Shown: positions 27,301 through 38,900, counted from the stretch's first letter. The stretch is DNA of 64,000 nucleotides from Stromatinia cepivora (GCA_014898415.1 RCTD01000001.1:3162001-3226000); one strand, 5' to 3'. Notes: generated by a model not told the origin, from the letters alone. A program made the numbers and translations.

Positions 27301-27646
27301 GACTAGGAATGCCGAATCTTAATGCAGAGCCTGTGTTGCCAACACATCTGTCCATTAACTCTCCAACTCCAGTAGTAAGATTAATCTTTTCAGCTAAAGT
27401 CATTTGTGCCACAACGGTTTGTGCCTTTGCATAGGATGCCTTCCAGGAACTATCCCAACCACCTTTCGGCGTGGGGTAGTATGGAGCAGCAACATATCCT
27501 GCAGGAACCGAATCTCTTTTCACGATTGTTCCCTCGCTAGAAGGAGGAATGAGTGGAGCCTTATGTATGAATGAAGGTATTTTAGCTTGCCCGAATCCCA
27601 ACAGCGACAAAGAGACAATCAAGAAGATGACCTTGAATAGCGACAT
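24343..27646 (-). CDS. secreted GH3 beta-glucosidase, second paralogue (eight exons)
   Basis: Extracellular beta-glucoside hydrolase. Proposed exons: 27127-27646, 26982-27035, 26924-26759, 26632-26713, 26335-26412, 26092-26288, 25642-25973 and 24343-25580; total 2667 nt, 888 aa, every junction GT-AG and in phase. The ATG at 27646 opens a hydrophobic signal peptide ([18 protein letters not shown]). Motifs: [31 protein letters not shown], and nucleophile MSDW (Asp about residue 304) in exon 6. Exon 8 carries SGENS (Glu about 528) where the first paralogue has SGEGY, then the fibronectin-III-like tail. It differs from the 760-3876 gene in intron number, in a longer pro-region (residues about 22-60) and in that loop, so the two are old paralogues rather than a recent duplication. 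Substrate preference cannot be read from sequence. Confidence 0.93.
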
Positions 27647-28877
27647 CCTTAAGAGTGCGCAACCAGTCAAGTAGAATTTGCTGGCTAATTTTTGAGAGAG
27701 TAGGTCTTTCTGAAATAATTTGATGGGCGGAGAGGGTCCATAATATAGAAAATTTAAGTGATGGAAATGATGTATGCATGTACACCCACGACAATTTCCT
27801 TAGATATCCGCAATCAACGAGGATAAAAGAAAAGAAGCTTGTGGTGGTTACATTCCGAGGTTCATACACCATGATCGTGTGCTGTATGATGCTCCATGGT
27901 TGAAGAACCATGTTTGTCATGGGTGGAATTGATTTTATGCGATGAACGATAAAAGTAAGCTTTCAACGGAGACAGCACCTCGCTTGGAATTATACTGAGA
28001 CCAAACCGAATACTATTCCCAGTAAGGTAATTGTGATTCTCGGCTGAACTTCTGATATATGTAAGATTGTCGGGTAAGACGGATTTTCAAATTCTTGGGT
28101 TTGCGGGGTTTGTTTCCCCTGGCTTCCGCGATTATGCAGCATCTTTATTCGACTAAGGTGCAGGTGATGGGAAATATTGAAATATCATCCAAATTCTATG
28201 AGAGCGTTTAAGATGGACCTACCGTATTCTGTATTGTAAATTGTAAATTGTACACTCCTTTGGGAGTTATCGAAAACATCAACATCCGGATGACCTTGTA
28301 TGGTAGTAGTCGTCGAATGAAGGTTGATAGAATTGGTCACTTAATCTCAATCTTTAAGTCACAATGACGCTGCCTCTGATAGGTACAGGGCTTGGTTTGG
28401 ATGCCGTGGATGCCGTGCATATCATGAAATCGAGAGAAAATGATCAACCAATAAGTATATGATGGGCATTACTGAAAAGTTCATCAATAGAAAGAGGATA
28501 ATGAGCCGCGAAGTCGAGTTGCTCTCGTGTTTATATTATGCTCTGTATTGCCATATATGAGCAAGGGCAAGGAAAATCTGGTACATCGATGACTCGGTTT
28601 TGCAATTAATTGGATGGAAATAAATTCAGGAAAGTTCGGTCGCCCCCTGTTCACGTGACCAATCTCGTTTGTTATAGAATTCTGGTTACCTAAGGCGACA
28701 GAGGTGTCAATGGAACCTAAATAGTAGAATCTCGTTGGTCGCGATAACTTCTCCAAAAAAATCTCAATTTTTGCGTCGTCGATTGTCTTGTGGCACAACT
28801 GAATTTTACCTGACTCTTCATCGAAATACACGCCTCGCTTGTTCATTTACTTTGCTATTCGAAACCCTCTTTTTAAA
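27647..28877. promoter_or_regulatory. shared divergent upstream region of GH3 and EB1 genes
   Basis: About 1.2 kb between two genes transcribed away from each other. It contains CACGTG at 28652-28657 followed at once by ACCAATC (a CCAAT-type motif), about 220 bp upstream of the EB1 start. Other frames (27582-27920, 28484-28846, 28735-28938) look like shadows or UTR. No factor assignment is possible from sequence. Confidence 0.5.
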
Positions 28878-29820
28878 ATGGGAGAATCAAGGTTGGTTTG
28901 ACCGCATTATACTATTAACAAGAATTCAAAGTCTCTGACAACATGGCAAATATAGACAAGAGCTCGTGGCATGGCTTAACAACCTGCTACAACTTAATAT
29001 CACAAAAGTTGAACAGTGTGGAACTGGGTGAGTAAATCTGCAGTTTTGCACAAGTCCTCTGTCTTTCGTTTCCCCCTATAAGACTATTTACTAACATAGA
29101 TCATCAATGCAGTGCTGCTCTGTGCCAAGTCTTCGACAGTATCTTCCTCGATGTACCGATGTCAAAAATCAAGTTCAATGTAAATACTGAATATGCATAT
29201 CTACAAAATTTCAAAGTTCTTCAGAGTCAGAATACCTTCCCCTGAATAGGCTTTCAACCACTGACAACGGTCTAGATACCTTTACCCGTCATCAAATTGA
29301 TCGAAACATCCATGTCGAACAACTTATTAAATGCAAGATGCAAGACAATCTCGAATTTTTACAATGGACCAAGAGATACTGGGATCAATACTTTCCGGGA
29401 GGGGAATATGATGCAGTAGCTCGCCGACGTGCTGCTGGAGGACCCGGTGCCGCTCCATCTGCTGCCCCCAAAACATCCGCTGGGACCGGAGCAGCTCGAA
29501 GAGGAGTAACACCAACAACGAGCGCCGCACGAGTTGCTAAGCCTGGAGCTGTTGGTGGTGGTGCAGCTTCAGCAGCATTAAAGGCAGAGAATGATACTTT
29601 GAAGGAGACTGTTGCAGGGCTAGAACGTGAACGAGATTTCTACTTCAGCAAACTCAGAGATATCGAATTACTGGTTCAACAAGCATGCGAAGAGGACCCT
29701 GAGATTGAGAAGCAGGAAGATGGTTTAATCAAGCACATTCAAACTATCTTGTACTCAACTGAAGATGGATTTGAAATACCGGCCGAGGCGGAAGTTGATG
29801 ATCAAGAAGAGACATTCTAG
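28878..29820 (+). CDS. EB1 family microtubule plus-end tracking protein
   Basis: Binds growing microtubule ends and recruits partners (orthologue type: yeast Bim1, fission yeast Mal3). Exons 28878-28891 (only 14 nt), 28956-29027, 29113-29225 and 29276-29820; 247 aa, the usual family size. Introns have donors GTTGGT, GTGAGT and GTCAGA and CTAAC/CTGAC branch sites. The N-terminal calponin-homology domain (residues about 1-110) shows RQELVAWLN, CGTGAALCQ, FNVNTEYAYLQNFKVLQ and FLQWTKRYWDQYFPGGEYD. An Ala/Thr/Arg-rich linker follows, then the EB homology coiled coil with ERDFYFSKLRDIE. The protein ends EETF, like the C-terminal EEY/F tails that bind CAP-Gly domains. The intron-aware start is required: the ATG at 28943 is out of frame and lies within intron 1. 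Confidence 0.95.
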
Positions 29821-30410
29821 ATTGTTTTTACTATAGTGGGATTTGGATTTTTGCAACTATTGCAAATTTTATTCACTGATTCTTTGGTCTGCGGGAGTTT
29901 TATAGCAAGAAAAGCTATGAGATAACGAATTATGAACGAGCAGAATGTGTGCGAGGCACAAATATACAAAGCTCATACATAGGTTGGTAGCATTCATAGG
30001 CTACGGGAAGGTTCTATGCGGTGAACCTGCGGTGAACCAATTCTGAAGCATATTGAGACCTTACATAATTCTTAAAGAGTTCTCTGGTTATTGAAGAGTT
30101 TAATATTAGAATGTAAAGCCCACAAGTCCTTTTTCTCATACAAATACAAATACCAATTTGATTGATTTATTTATCATGAAATGAGCGTCACAAATTAATT
30201 TCTTATCGCTAAGTGATATTCTGACATTTTGCGCTATCAAGCGTCATCCTTGTTGCACAAGGCCAGGCCAGCCCAAACGATCTTACAAGGCAACCTCAAA
30301 ACAACCGGTGACGGTTCTAATCATTTACAAAGAACACACGACCAACAATCAATTTTCTATATCGAAATACATCGCATCGAATCGCATCTCACTCATCACA
30401 TCAATTGATC
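29821..30410. other. intergenic, EB1 3' flank and Vam7 promoter
   Basis: About 590 bp between two plus-strand genes; 3' UTR of the EB1 gene then a CA-rich leader typical of fungal promoters just before the ATG at 30411. No further gene seen. Confidence 0.7.
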
Positions 30411-31541
30411 ATGGCACCGCCTCTTGAACTCTCTATACCCAGCACGATTCTCTCGAGCGCTCCAAATGAAAAACCCTACACTCTCTACAATATTACATTA
30501 CGTCTCCCCCTGCGAACATTCGTCGTCCAAAAACGCTACTCCGACTTCGTGACTCTTCATTCCTCCCTCTGCGCCCAAGTTTCCGATGCTCCTCCTGCTC
30601 CTCTCCCCAGCAAAACATGGTTCAAAAGCACCGTCAACTCTCCCGAATTAACAGAAGACCGTCGTCGCGGTCTCGAAACATATCTGCGTAGCATTGCTGA
30701 AAATCCCGATCGTCGATGGAGAGAAACGAGCATTTGGCGACAATTTTTAAATCTGCCTAGTAGTAGTGGGAATGGAAGTTTGAGTAGTGCGAGAGAGGGA
30801 CTCATCGCTGCGAATCAGCGAGGTGTGGGTGGTAATGCGGAGGTGATGGCCGATCCGCAGGTTTGGTTGGATGTTCATCGCGAATTGAAGGCGCAGTTGC
30901 ATGATGCGAGATTGTTTTTGGGGAGGAGGGATGGCGCGAATACGGCGGCGGGTCAGTATGAGGCGGGCGCGAATGCGAAGAGGTGTTTGGTGAAGGCTGG
31001 GGGGTTGCTTAAGGATTTAGAGGATGGGTTGAAGGTTATGGGGGAGGGGGAGAAGAATGGGAGGGGGGAGGGAAGGGTTGGTGCAGGCGAATTGCGGAGG
31101 AGGAGAGATTTGTTGGGGAGTGCGAAGGTGGAAAAGGAGGGATTGGAAAAATTGGCTGTTACGTTGGCGATTAAAAATCAAGCAAGTTCGAGTTCTGGAA
31201 ATGGTAATGCGGCGGCAACTCAAGCGGATAAAAGCGCATTATTTGGACCAGGAGTATCGCGACCCAGTGGAAGAGTTCTCGGCGCACCGGTCCCTGAAAC
31301 GGATAAAACGAGAGAATTGGATAATGAGGGTGTCTTACAATTACAAAAGGAAATGATGCAGAATCAGGATATGGATGTGGAAGAGCTGGCCAAGATTGTG
31401 AGGAGACAGAAAGAACTGGGATTAGCTATTCATGGAGAATTGGAATTGCAGAATGAGATGTTGAAAAGGGTGGATGAGGATGCTGATAGAGTTAAAGGGA
31501 AAATTAATATTACGAAGAAGAGACTTGGAAAGATTCGTTAG
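30411..31541 (+). CDS. Vam7-like PX domain t-SNARE
   Basis: Qc-type SNARE of vacuole and endosome fusion. A single exon of 376 aa; the ATG at 30411 (ATGGCACCGCC) is chosen over an upstream in-frame TTG. The N-terminal PX domain (residues about 5-110) has the phosphoinositide-binding RYSDF motif at 42-46 and a proline loop PPAPLPSKTW, so it should bind PI3P membranes. The C-terminal SNARE helix (about 302-376) has the central Gln at about 347 (ELQNEML). There is no transmembrane segment, as expected for Vam7, which is held by its PX domain. The middle (about 115-300) is low-complexity and Gly/Lys/Arg-rich, making the protein somewhat longer than yeast Vam7. Confidence 0.92.
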   Translation: MAPPLELSIPSTILSSAPNEKPYTLYNITLRLPLRTFVVQKRYSDFVTLHSSLCAQVSDAPPAPLPSKTWFKSTVNSPELTEDRRRGLETYLRSIAENPDRRWRETSIWRQFLNLPSSSGNGSLSSAREGLIAANQRGVGGNAEVMADPQVWLDVHRELKAQLHDARLFLGRRDGANTAAGQYEAGANAKRCLVKAGGLLKDLEDGLKVMGEGEKNGRGEGRVGAGELRRRRDLLGSAKVEKEGLEKLAVTLAIKNQASSSSGNGNAAATQADKSALFGPGVSRPSGRVLGAPVPETDKTRELDNEGVLQLQKEMMQNQDMDVEELAKIVRRQKELGLAIHGELELQNEMLKRVDEDADRVKGKINITKKRLGKIR

Positions 31542-33207
31542 ACTTTTGGTCCAGACAGAAGATACAGACCGGGAGGTATGGAAGGGTATATGATAGGGCA
31601 ATTGATATTTATTGGATGCAGCACGGAGTTTATGGATTTACTTGCTCGCTACTTCGATGCATAGGAATTGGGATTGAATGGGATGGATTGGAATGGATGG
31701 CGGGAATATTTGTATATTGTAAGATTACTTTTAATATAGTTAATTGCGGGTGGTGGATGAGTAGTATATGGGTAGGTAGTTTGATAATATAAGTAGGTAA
31801 TCGTGCGGAGTGCTGCGTTGAGTTTCTAGCATGGAAATATAATATCGTCGTTTTCTGTTTTCTCGTAGGTGAGGATTGTTGTATCTGTTAGTGATATATT
31901 CTTACTAGTTGTACATTCATGAATCTTCACAAATTGAAAATCCATATCCATATCCATATCCATATCCATATCCATATCCATATCCATATCCATATCTTCA
32001 AAAACTCATCCCACACAAAACAATATACTTTCCACCTACCTACCTAATAAAAGATATTGATTACTCAATTACTCCATTACCCAATACTAACTACACATCA
32101 TGCATCACACATCATGCATCACACATCATGCATTACACATCACTTCACAATCATTATCACACATCTAAATCACTCTTTTCATTCTTCTCATCATCATTCT
32201 TTTTAATCTATCTACTACCTACCCCCCCAATTCCAAACTCCCATCTACATCTCAACAATTTAAATCTCATCTCTCAAAAATTTAAATCTCATCTCTCAGA
32301 AATTCAAATCTCATCTTATCTCTTAAAACCGGACGGAATTATATACCTACCTATCATACCTATGATACCTAGTTATATCTCTCGTAGTTCTCTATATTCC
32401 TACTGATATAATATAATATAATTTCATTTCATTTCTAGTTTCATTTATATTTTCAGATCTCACAATAAATCATCGAGTTATCAAACCATCAAATGAGAAG
32501 AGAATTCGAAGATTCAGGAAATAGGTAAGTTATTTAATCCAATTATATCACTATACTATCACTATCTACTCCTCCCTCCTCCTCACTCCTCTCATTCTCT
32601 CTCAACCCCCCTAAATAAGACAAGAAACAGAAACACATCCCAATAACCCCAAACTCTAGAAGCAGAAAAGGGGTATTCAAGAAACATGATACGCACGCAG
32701 TACATTCTCTCTCTCTCTCTCCCTAACAAAAAGAAAAAAACCTCAAACGTGAAAGATACCGGTGCCTCATTCCACTCCAACATGCCGTATCAAAAAAGAA
32801 AGAAAAAAGCCACAAACTACTCGAGCACGCTCTTGAAAATCTCCTGTACATACAAGTAAACAAACACAGAAACACACAAACTCCTTTAGATGAATGAATG
32901 AATGGAAATAACTTCAAAGTCGAAATAACAGATTAAAAAACAAATATGAAACAAGAATAAAGCAAGAAACAAAAACCAAAACTCCATCGCTGATGCTTCG
33001 GTCCTGTTGTAAATAAATGCTGGATTTGAACAATCGTCATTTCCCATCCCTCCTTTCTTGCTCGCATCCCCTTTTCCATGTTCCTCTTTTACCGAGTGCT
33101 GTTAGGGACGTTGGTCCCACATTCCACATTCCACATTCCTCATCCCCATTCCTCATTCCTCATTCTACATCCGCATGATAAACACCCCTCAACCCTCAAT
33201 TCAACCC
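31542..33207. other. intergenic between convergent genes, simple repeats
   Basis: About 1.7 kb between the 3' ends of the Vam7-like gene and the coiled-coil gene. It contains a TCCATA hexamer array, CACACATCATGCAT repeats at about 32095-32145, a CT run near 32705-32722 and ATTCC-type repeats near 33118-33170. The 165-codon frame at 31909-32406 is built from these repeats and is not a gene. Confidence 0.7.
31941..31995. repeat. (TCCATA)n hexanucleotide microsatellite
   Basis: About nine uninterrupted TCCATA units downstream of the Vam7-like gene. Confidence 0.95.
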
Positions 33208-35916
33208 TCAAATCCAACCCAAATTTTCCAGCGTAGCCTTCGCATCATTCGGACTCATCCCACTAACTCCCAAACTCCTCACCTGAGTTCCCCTCCTCAA
33301 CCTCTGCAATCCCAATGCCACCTTCCAAGCCTCACTCTCTTGAACCACAAAAACATATTTCTTCCCCTCCTGATCCCTAATGCTCGCTCTCAAAATATGT
33401 AACCCGGCAGTTTTATTCTCACCCGTCTGCGCATAATGGTTAGTGGTTCTTTTAATTTTCTCACCATGAGGAAATTGAGACGACCCAATGGAATCAGCAT
33501 AATCAGATGAAACAGATGATCGTGTATCAGATGAAGCATAAGAACTTGCAGAATAGACGGAACCACTAACGGAATGCGCAGTGGAAGAATGATGAGAAAT
33601 GGCACGCGCGCGACAATTATCCCGACAGAGTTGCAGCATACTAACCAGAAGAGTATCTTTTTCCTCTTCACTGGCTGCTAATTCTTTATCGAGACCCCAA
33701 AGGCGTCGAACGGGATTTTTATGAGCAGTAGTAGTGGGTGGAACACGCGATGCTTGTCTGAAAGATGGGCACCATACCTCTACGAGTTTCATTGTCCATG
33801 CTTTTACATCCCACTCTCTTTGAGCGACGCCTCGTACATCATCATCAATGAAAAGACCCTCTGTTGTAATTCTTAATATTAGTCCGTCGGTAACAGAACC
33901 GACACCAGAAAGAAGTTGAGATGTAGGGGTTTTGTGAAATGCATTATTGAATGCGAATACACCTTTGATAACAATTTTATCGGGATCCTTGGTACTATAT
34001 GCTCCTCTTGTCGAAGGTGGTGGAGTAGTTTTACTAGTCGATTGAGAGGCCGCGTATGAAGATTCGGAATACAATGAATTGAGTGACTTTTTTCGACCTG
34101 GTCTTGGCGGTTGTGCATAAGGTGAGTGGAACTGGCCATCCTTGTCTGTACCTGCATGCGTTCTTGCAGCAGGGGCTGGGGTTTTCTTCGGTGAAGGAGG
34201 TTGTGCTTGAGGTCGGGGTATCGAACTTGTGGTAGAAAATGCTGGTGTTGTCGTGGGGGGTCTTCCATTTGGCCAAGGGCTTATTCTCTCTCCTACACCA
34301 GCATTCGCATAAGTGCTTGGTTTTCTCCTCTCGGCTGCAAGTGCGGCTTCGATTCTGGCTGCCTTTTCACGTTCTTCCTTGAGTTTGGCTTCTCTTATTT
34401 GTGCTGCTACTTGGGCTGCCTTTTCACGTTCTTCCTTGAGTTTGGCTTCTCTCATTTGTGCTTCGATTTTAGCTGCTCTTTCGCGCTCCTCCCTAAGTTT
34501 GTCCTCTCTCATTTGTGCTGCTATTTCGGCTGCCTTCTCGCGCTCTTCCTTAAGCTTTACTTCTCGTATTTGCGCTGCTACTTCCTTCTCACGTTCTTCC
34601 CTAGCTTTGGCTTCTCGTTTTGCAAGCGCCGCCGCCTTAGCATCAGCCCACGCTTTCGCAGCCGCCTTTGCCTTTTCAGCCTTTGCCTTCGCCTCAGCAT
34701 CTGCTCTTTCCTTGTCTGCTCTGGCCTTCTTCTCGGCTTCCACTCTAGCTATAGCTTCCAATCGTAATTTTTCCTGCTCTCTTCTGATAGCTTCCTCCTC
34801 TTTCCTTAAAACTTCCCTTCTAGCTATCTCCTCTCTCAACCTCCTATCATAGTCCGCTCTTGCTTTAGCCTCGGCCTCTGCTTGTATTCGTTCTCGAGTT
34901 TCGCGTTCTTCCTTTGCCTTTCTCTCTCGCGCCACTTGATCCTCCCTTTCCATTCTCGCTATCCTTTCATTTTCCTCCCTCTCCTTCTCCCTAGCCGCCC
35001 TTTCTCTCTTTTCCCGAGCTTCCAATTCCTCCCTATCTCTTCGTTCTTTAGCTTCTCGTTCCTCTCTTTCCTTTCGTTCCTTAGCTTCGCGAGCTTCCCT
35101 TTGTTTTCTCTCGCGATTTGCTCGTTCCAAGGCCTCCTTCGCTCGTAATTCTTTCAATCGCTTTTCCAAATCTTCCTTTCGCTTTTTTTCAGCCTCTACC
35201 TTCTTTCTCTCCTCTTCCTTCTTTCTCGTCCTCTCCCGAGCTTCTTCCCACGCAGTTCTCGAGGCATTTTGTTTCGATCGAATATCATCGTTTGCGCTAG
35301 GGGTTGTGCCAGGACTTTCCCTTGGTGTTGCGCCCGGCATCTCTGGACCAGCATCAGGAGAAGGAGGAGGAGTTTCTTCCCAACCTGAATTTGTTCTTTG
35401 TCTTGTGCCTGATCCGGGCTGCGAATTAGGTTGAGGTCCCCCAGCCCCCTCTGATGTGGATCCAGGTGAAAATCCAGTTCCTGAAGCACGGGGTCCACCG
35501 CTTGAAGCCGATCCATTAGAATATGTATTATTATTGGCACCTGAGTATGATCCACCATGCGGAGGTACACGGGGTCCTTGGCTTGGTCCGGGCCTGCTTT
35601 CACCATTCGATTGCATTCGTCCTAAAGCCCAAGCTCCCAACCCAATCGCAAACACAAGAATCAATGTTGCTGGCCCTCCTCCTTTCATAGTATCCATCAG
35701 TGGTTTTAATATAAAAGTTAATGCGACAAGTACAAGTGCTGATGCAAACCCGGCTACGAAACTGTTGACATTGGGTTGTAGTGAAGGTAAATATAAAAAT
35801 CCTGATCCTGAAGCATGCGGTGGAATGATGAAAATGTCATAATTTCCTGGTGGTAACCCGGATGATTTCGGCGGATTCCCATGAGGTGGAGGGGGAGGGG
35901 GTGATTCATCAGTCAT
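33208..35916 (-). CDS. membrane-anchored coiled-coil protein, 902 aa
   Basis: I do not recognise the family. One long exon from ATG at 35916 (MTDESPPPPPPHGNPP) to TGA at 33208. Visible parts: a proline-rich head; two hydrophobic segments at about residues 53-73 and 82-99, probably a membrane hairpin; a Gly/Ser/Pro-rich linker to about 220; a very charged Glu/Lys/Arg/Ala helix to about 560, predicted coiled coil or single alpha-helix; a Pro/Ser linker; and a C-terminal globular part at about 648-902 starting near DKIVIKGVFAFNNAF. Within the helix, residues about 447-523 are four tandem 19-residue repeats of type AAQIREVKLKEEREKAAEI. It could tether an organelle membrane. Large antisense frames (for example 34201-34852) are shadows of the biased helix. 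Confidence 0.85.
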   Translation of the reverse strand: MTDESPPPPPPHGNPPKSSGLPPGNYDIFIIPPHASGSGFLYLPSLQPNVNSFVAGFASALVLVALTFILKPLMDTMKGGGPATLILVFAIGLGAWALGRMQSNGESRPGPSQGPRVPPHGGSYSGANNNTYSNGSASSGGPRASGTGFSPGSTSEGAGGPQPNSQPGSGTRQRTNSGWEETPPPSPDAGPEMPGATPRESPGTTPSANDDIRSKQNASRTAWEEARERTRKKEEERKKVEAEKKRKEDLEKRLKELRAKEALERANRERKQREAREAKERKEREEREAKERRDREELEAREKRERAAREKEREENERIARMEREDQVARERKAKEERETRERIQAEAEAKARADYDRRLREEIARREVLRKEEEAIRREQEKLRLEAIARVEAEKKARADKERADAEAKAKAEKAKAAAKAWADAKAAALAKREAKAREEREKEVAAQIREVKLKEEREKAAEIAAQMREDKLREERERAAKIEAQMREAKLKEEREKAAQVAAQIREAKLKEEREKAARIEAALAAERRKPSTYANAGVGERISPWPNGRPPTTTPAFSTTSSIPRPQAQPPSPKKTPAPAARTHAGTDKDGQFHSPYAQPPRPGRKKSLNSLYSESSYAASQSTSKTTPPPSTRGAYSTKDPDKIVIKGVFAFNNAFHKTPTSQLLSGVGSVTDGLILRITTEGLFIDDDVRGVAQREWDVKAWTMKLVEVWCPSFRQASRVPPTTTAHKNPVRRLWGLDKELAASEEEKDTLLVSMLQLCRDNCRARAISHHSSTAHSVSGSVYSASSYASSDTRSSVSSDYADSIGSSQFPHGEKIKRTTNHYAQTGENKTAGLHILRASIRDQEGKKYVFVVQESEAWKVALGLQRLRRGTQVRSLGVSGMSPNDAKATLENLGWI
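34345..34575 (-). repeat. 57-bp coding tandem repeat, four units
   Basis: Four 57-bp units inside the coiled-coil gene, each coding 19 residues with the core KLKEEREKAA. Units match at DNA level apart from scattered substitutions. Nineteen is not a multiple of seven, so repeat expansion changes helix register. Confidence 0.85.
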
Positions 35917-38900
35917 TGTATAGGATGTAAATTGTTTGAAGTTCGATATGTACAGGTAATGGAAAAGTGGTCGGTTTGATTGGGTCTCTCAGGATGTCGA
36001 ATTTCGTAAAGGATATCTCGAATAATTCGTAATATTGTCATTTAAGTCATGGATGGATAGATAACTGTATGATAAGATATCAGCTTCAGAAGGTTTCTTA
36101 TCATGCCAAAATACGCGCAATGAACAAACCTCTTCATGAAGCAAATCGCAGAAATCAAAAGCTTTTTGTTTGCAAACGGGAGAAAAGTACTTTACAAGCA
36201 ACAATCATTCGACAAATTTACTAAGATACATCCAAAATAACAGTATAAAACATTCGCAGATATTCGCAAATTCGAATAATTCTCTTATCAATCCGACCTT
36301 CTTGTCGTACTCCGTATAATCCCAATCCTGTCCATAGAAAGAAGGTAAAAAAAGAGTTCACGAGGTTATGATTAAGTTTCACTTGATGAAGCAATTTAGA
36401 ATGGGCAGTTGTTTACTTTGGGATAGAAAAAATTAAAAAAGTTCTCAGGGTTCCGGGATTGATACTGTACTCCACAGGCGAAATGCACAGCGATAAAGTC
36501 TCGAGTCCTCTACTCCCTATTCAATTCAAGGCTGAAGGGGAAAATGATACCTACCGGAAGGATCAACTAATTTTGATGAATGTTATTTGCTTCTTTTTGT
36601 GATTCTGTTGATTGAACCGATTGAACCGATTGAACCGATTGAGTTGATAAAGCTGTCAGTTTTTTTCATTTTCTTTTCATTTTCTTCTATTTCTATTTCT
36701 CAGCTGGAAAGTAAACAAAATTCATAAATTCATAAAGCTAGATTAGATGCTTGTTAGTGTTCTTCTATCTTCAACCAATAATCGCGTGGATAATTCACAG
36801 TTTTAGAGCTCCAATCGTTATGACTTCTTCAATTTTGTATTCCAAGTAAACCTCCAAGCAATACAATCACCATCAATTGTTGGTCTATACCATCGATACC
36901 AAGCTACTACTGAGTATTACATACTATCACTCGAGAAACATAAACGCCATCTCCATCTTCCCCCCTTCCCCCCTTCCCCCCTTCCCCCCTTCCTCTACCA
37001 GAAGAACACGTTCTCATACCAAGAAGCATTCATCCGTCCAGTAAACTGTTGTACGAGTAATGACATCGATTTCGTCCTACCCTATCAGTGAGCCTACCTA
37101 AGCCTACCTAAGCCCTAAGCATACGGTACCTAGGTATGTGAAACAACCAGCGCCAATCAATCACCCAATCTCGCCCAATCTCACCCAATCCAATCCCTTC
37201 ATCTGCACTTGTACCGTTATAAAATAGACCCTCTCTGCAGTCCAACCCACAAATATTGTGACCGTCACAAATGTCACACTGCATACATACCTAGGTAAAC
37301 AAGGGACGGTAAACAAGGGACGGCCCGTCCATTAAGACTTTGCTTCATTCATCAACCCTGAGCTTGCATTTCTTTGGCGCCCACATCCGCAATTTCACAC
37401 GCAGTGCAATATACAAAACACAAATGCCCGCCGCGTCTCATTACTGGTCTCACGAAAATTAGGTCCTCAAATTGTGCCAATTAAATAAAATTCGTGGTTC
37501 GTTCAGCTTTGGTGCCTTTTTGTGGAAGGTTACAGCTGATGGCTGGGCTTGAGCGTTGCTGGGGGCAACGGATGAGTTTGGATGACGTAGATGTGTTTGG
37601 TGAGAGAGTGGTTACACTATTATTGGATGGAAAGGGGTATGAAGTTGTTGTACTCGAGTAAACAAGAACAAGATGTTTGGGTGATAATGATTGTGAAATA
37701 CGCTCTATTGGAGGAATGAACATTGGAGCGAATTGACCAAGACGAGTGTTTTGAACTACAGAAATCGGCTCCAGACTTCATCAACACAAGGTCAATATCC
37801 AAGTTCCTCAACAAACAATTGGTTTCCTAAATATTCCTCTCCGATAGTTCCGGTCCGGGTAGCTTCCTTCTCTCCGTCGACTTCATTACATGGTGATCAT
37901 AGCTATGAATAAATAAGTAGATAAATAGGTAGATATATAATGTAAGAACTCCCATGTACTTGCTTCGCGATATTAGGTTTTCGGTTATATGTTTTTACTG
38001 GAAGATTCGAAATTGTCGTATATCGTTGTGTAATGATTTTGAATTACGAGGGAGGCGGTATGCGGACCTTCTCCCGCGGGTGCTGAGAGTGTCGCCTGGG
38101 TTCAAACCCGCCTAGACGAAGTAATTAATACATAGATGTAGGATTGAAATTCTTATATTGCTAGTATTACTAAAAGACGAAAGAATATCCTATCGAAACT
38201 ATCCAATACTTTGCTTGGTGATTTTTGATAGGATTTCTTGATACTATCTCTTATGACACGGTGAATCTTGTATTATTTGGAGAATTGAAGAATTTTCAAG
38301 CATGGTCGGGAAAATGGAATTGCTTTGGATGGGTGGAGTGTTGGAAATATGAGTTGTATTGGATCTTTGTGAAGTTAGGTGAAGTGAAGTGAAGATTTGA
38401 CTCCTCGGGAAAGATTTGGTAGGATGGGAAGTTCGGTGTAGGTTTCTTGTGTATGTTATTTGTTTATTTGTTTAGATAAGTTTAAATTTATTTCCTGCAA
38501 GTAGAGAGTATATATATATATAACCTTCAACATACATCTACCATATCATATCACATCATATCACATCTCAATTATCCTATTCCCATTCCCATCCCCAGAC
38601 CCATATCCATATCCATCCCCAACAACCAAATTAAAGTTCACTTTGACATCACCCCAGAATCCTCAGTCAATCCCCGCAAATATTATCTCCATCACTACAA
38701 ACTCCCATAAACATTTCTTCCCCTTCCTCTTTCCGTAATAAAAATCTCCAAAGTTGAGAAAATGATCGGAATGCACTATGGGTCTGAATCCTCGCCTTAA
38801 TAGGTGGTATCTATCTCGGTGACCTGATCATACACTCATGATTTGAGGGATTGATGGATAAAAGGCAGGAACTTGTTAATGCGTGAGAGACGAAAGAGTC

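Noticed and set aside
28943..29027. EB1 start at the ATG at 28943
   Set aside because: Out of frame with the calponin-homology domain; it lies inside intron 1, just before the acceptor.
31909..32406. 165-codon ORF
   Set aside because: Begins in the TCCATA array and continues through other simple repeats between convergent genes.
34201..34852. Two long ORFs of 188 and 179 codons on the plus strand
   Set aside because: Antisense shadows of the Glu/Lys/Ala-rich helix; Ser/Leu/Phe-rich composition results from the complement.
38050..38120. tRNA-like segment with GGTTCAAACCC
   Set aside because: The T-loop-like motif is present, but a 5-bp T stem, an acceptor stem and a box A could not be found on either strand. 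At most a relic.
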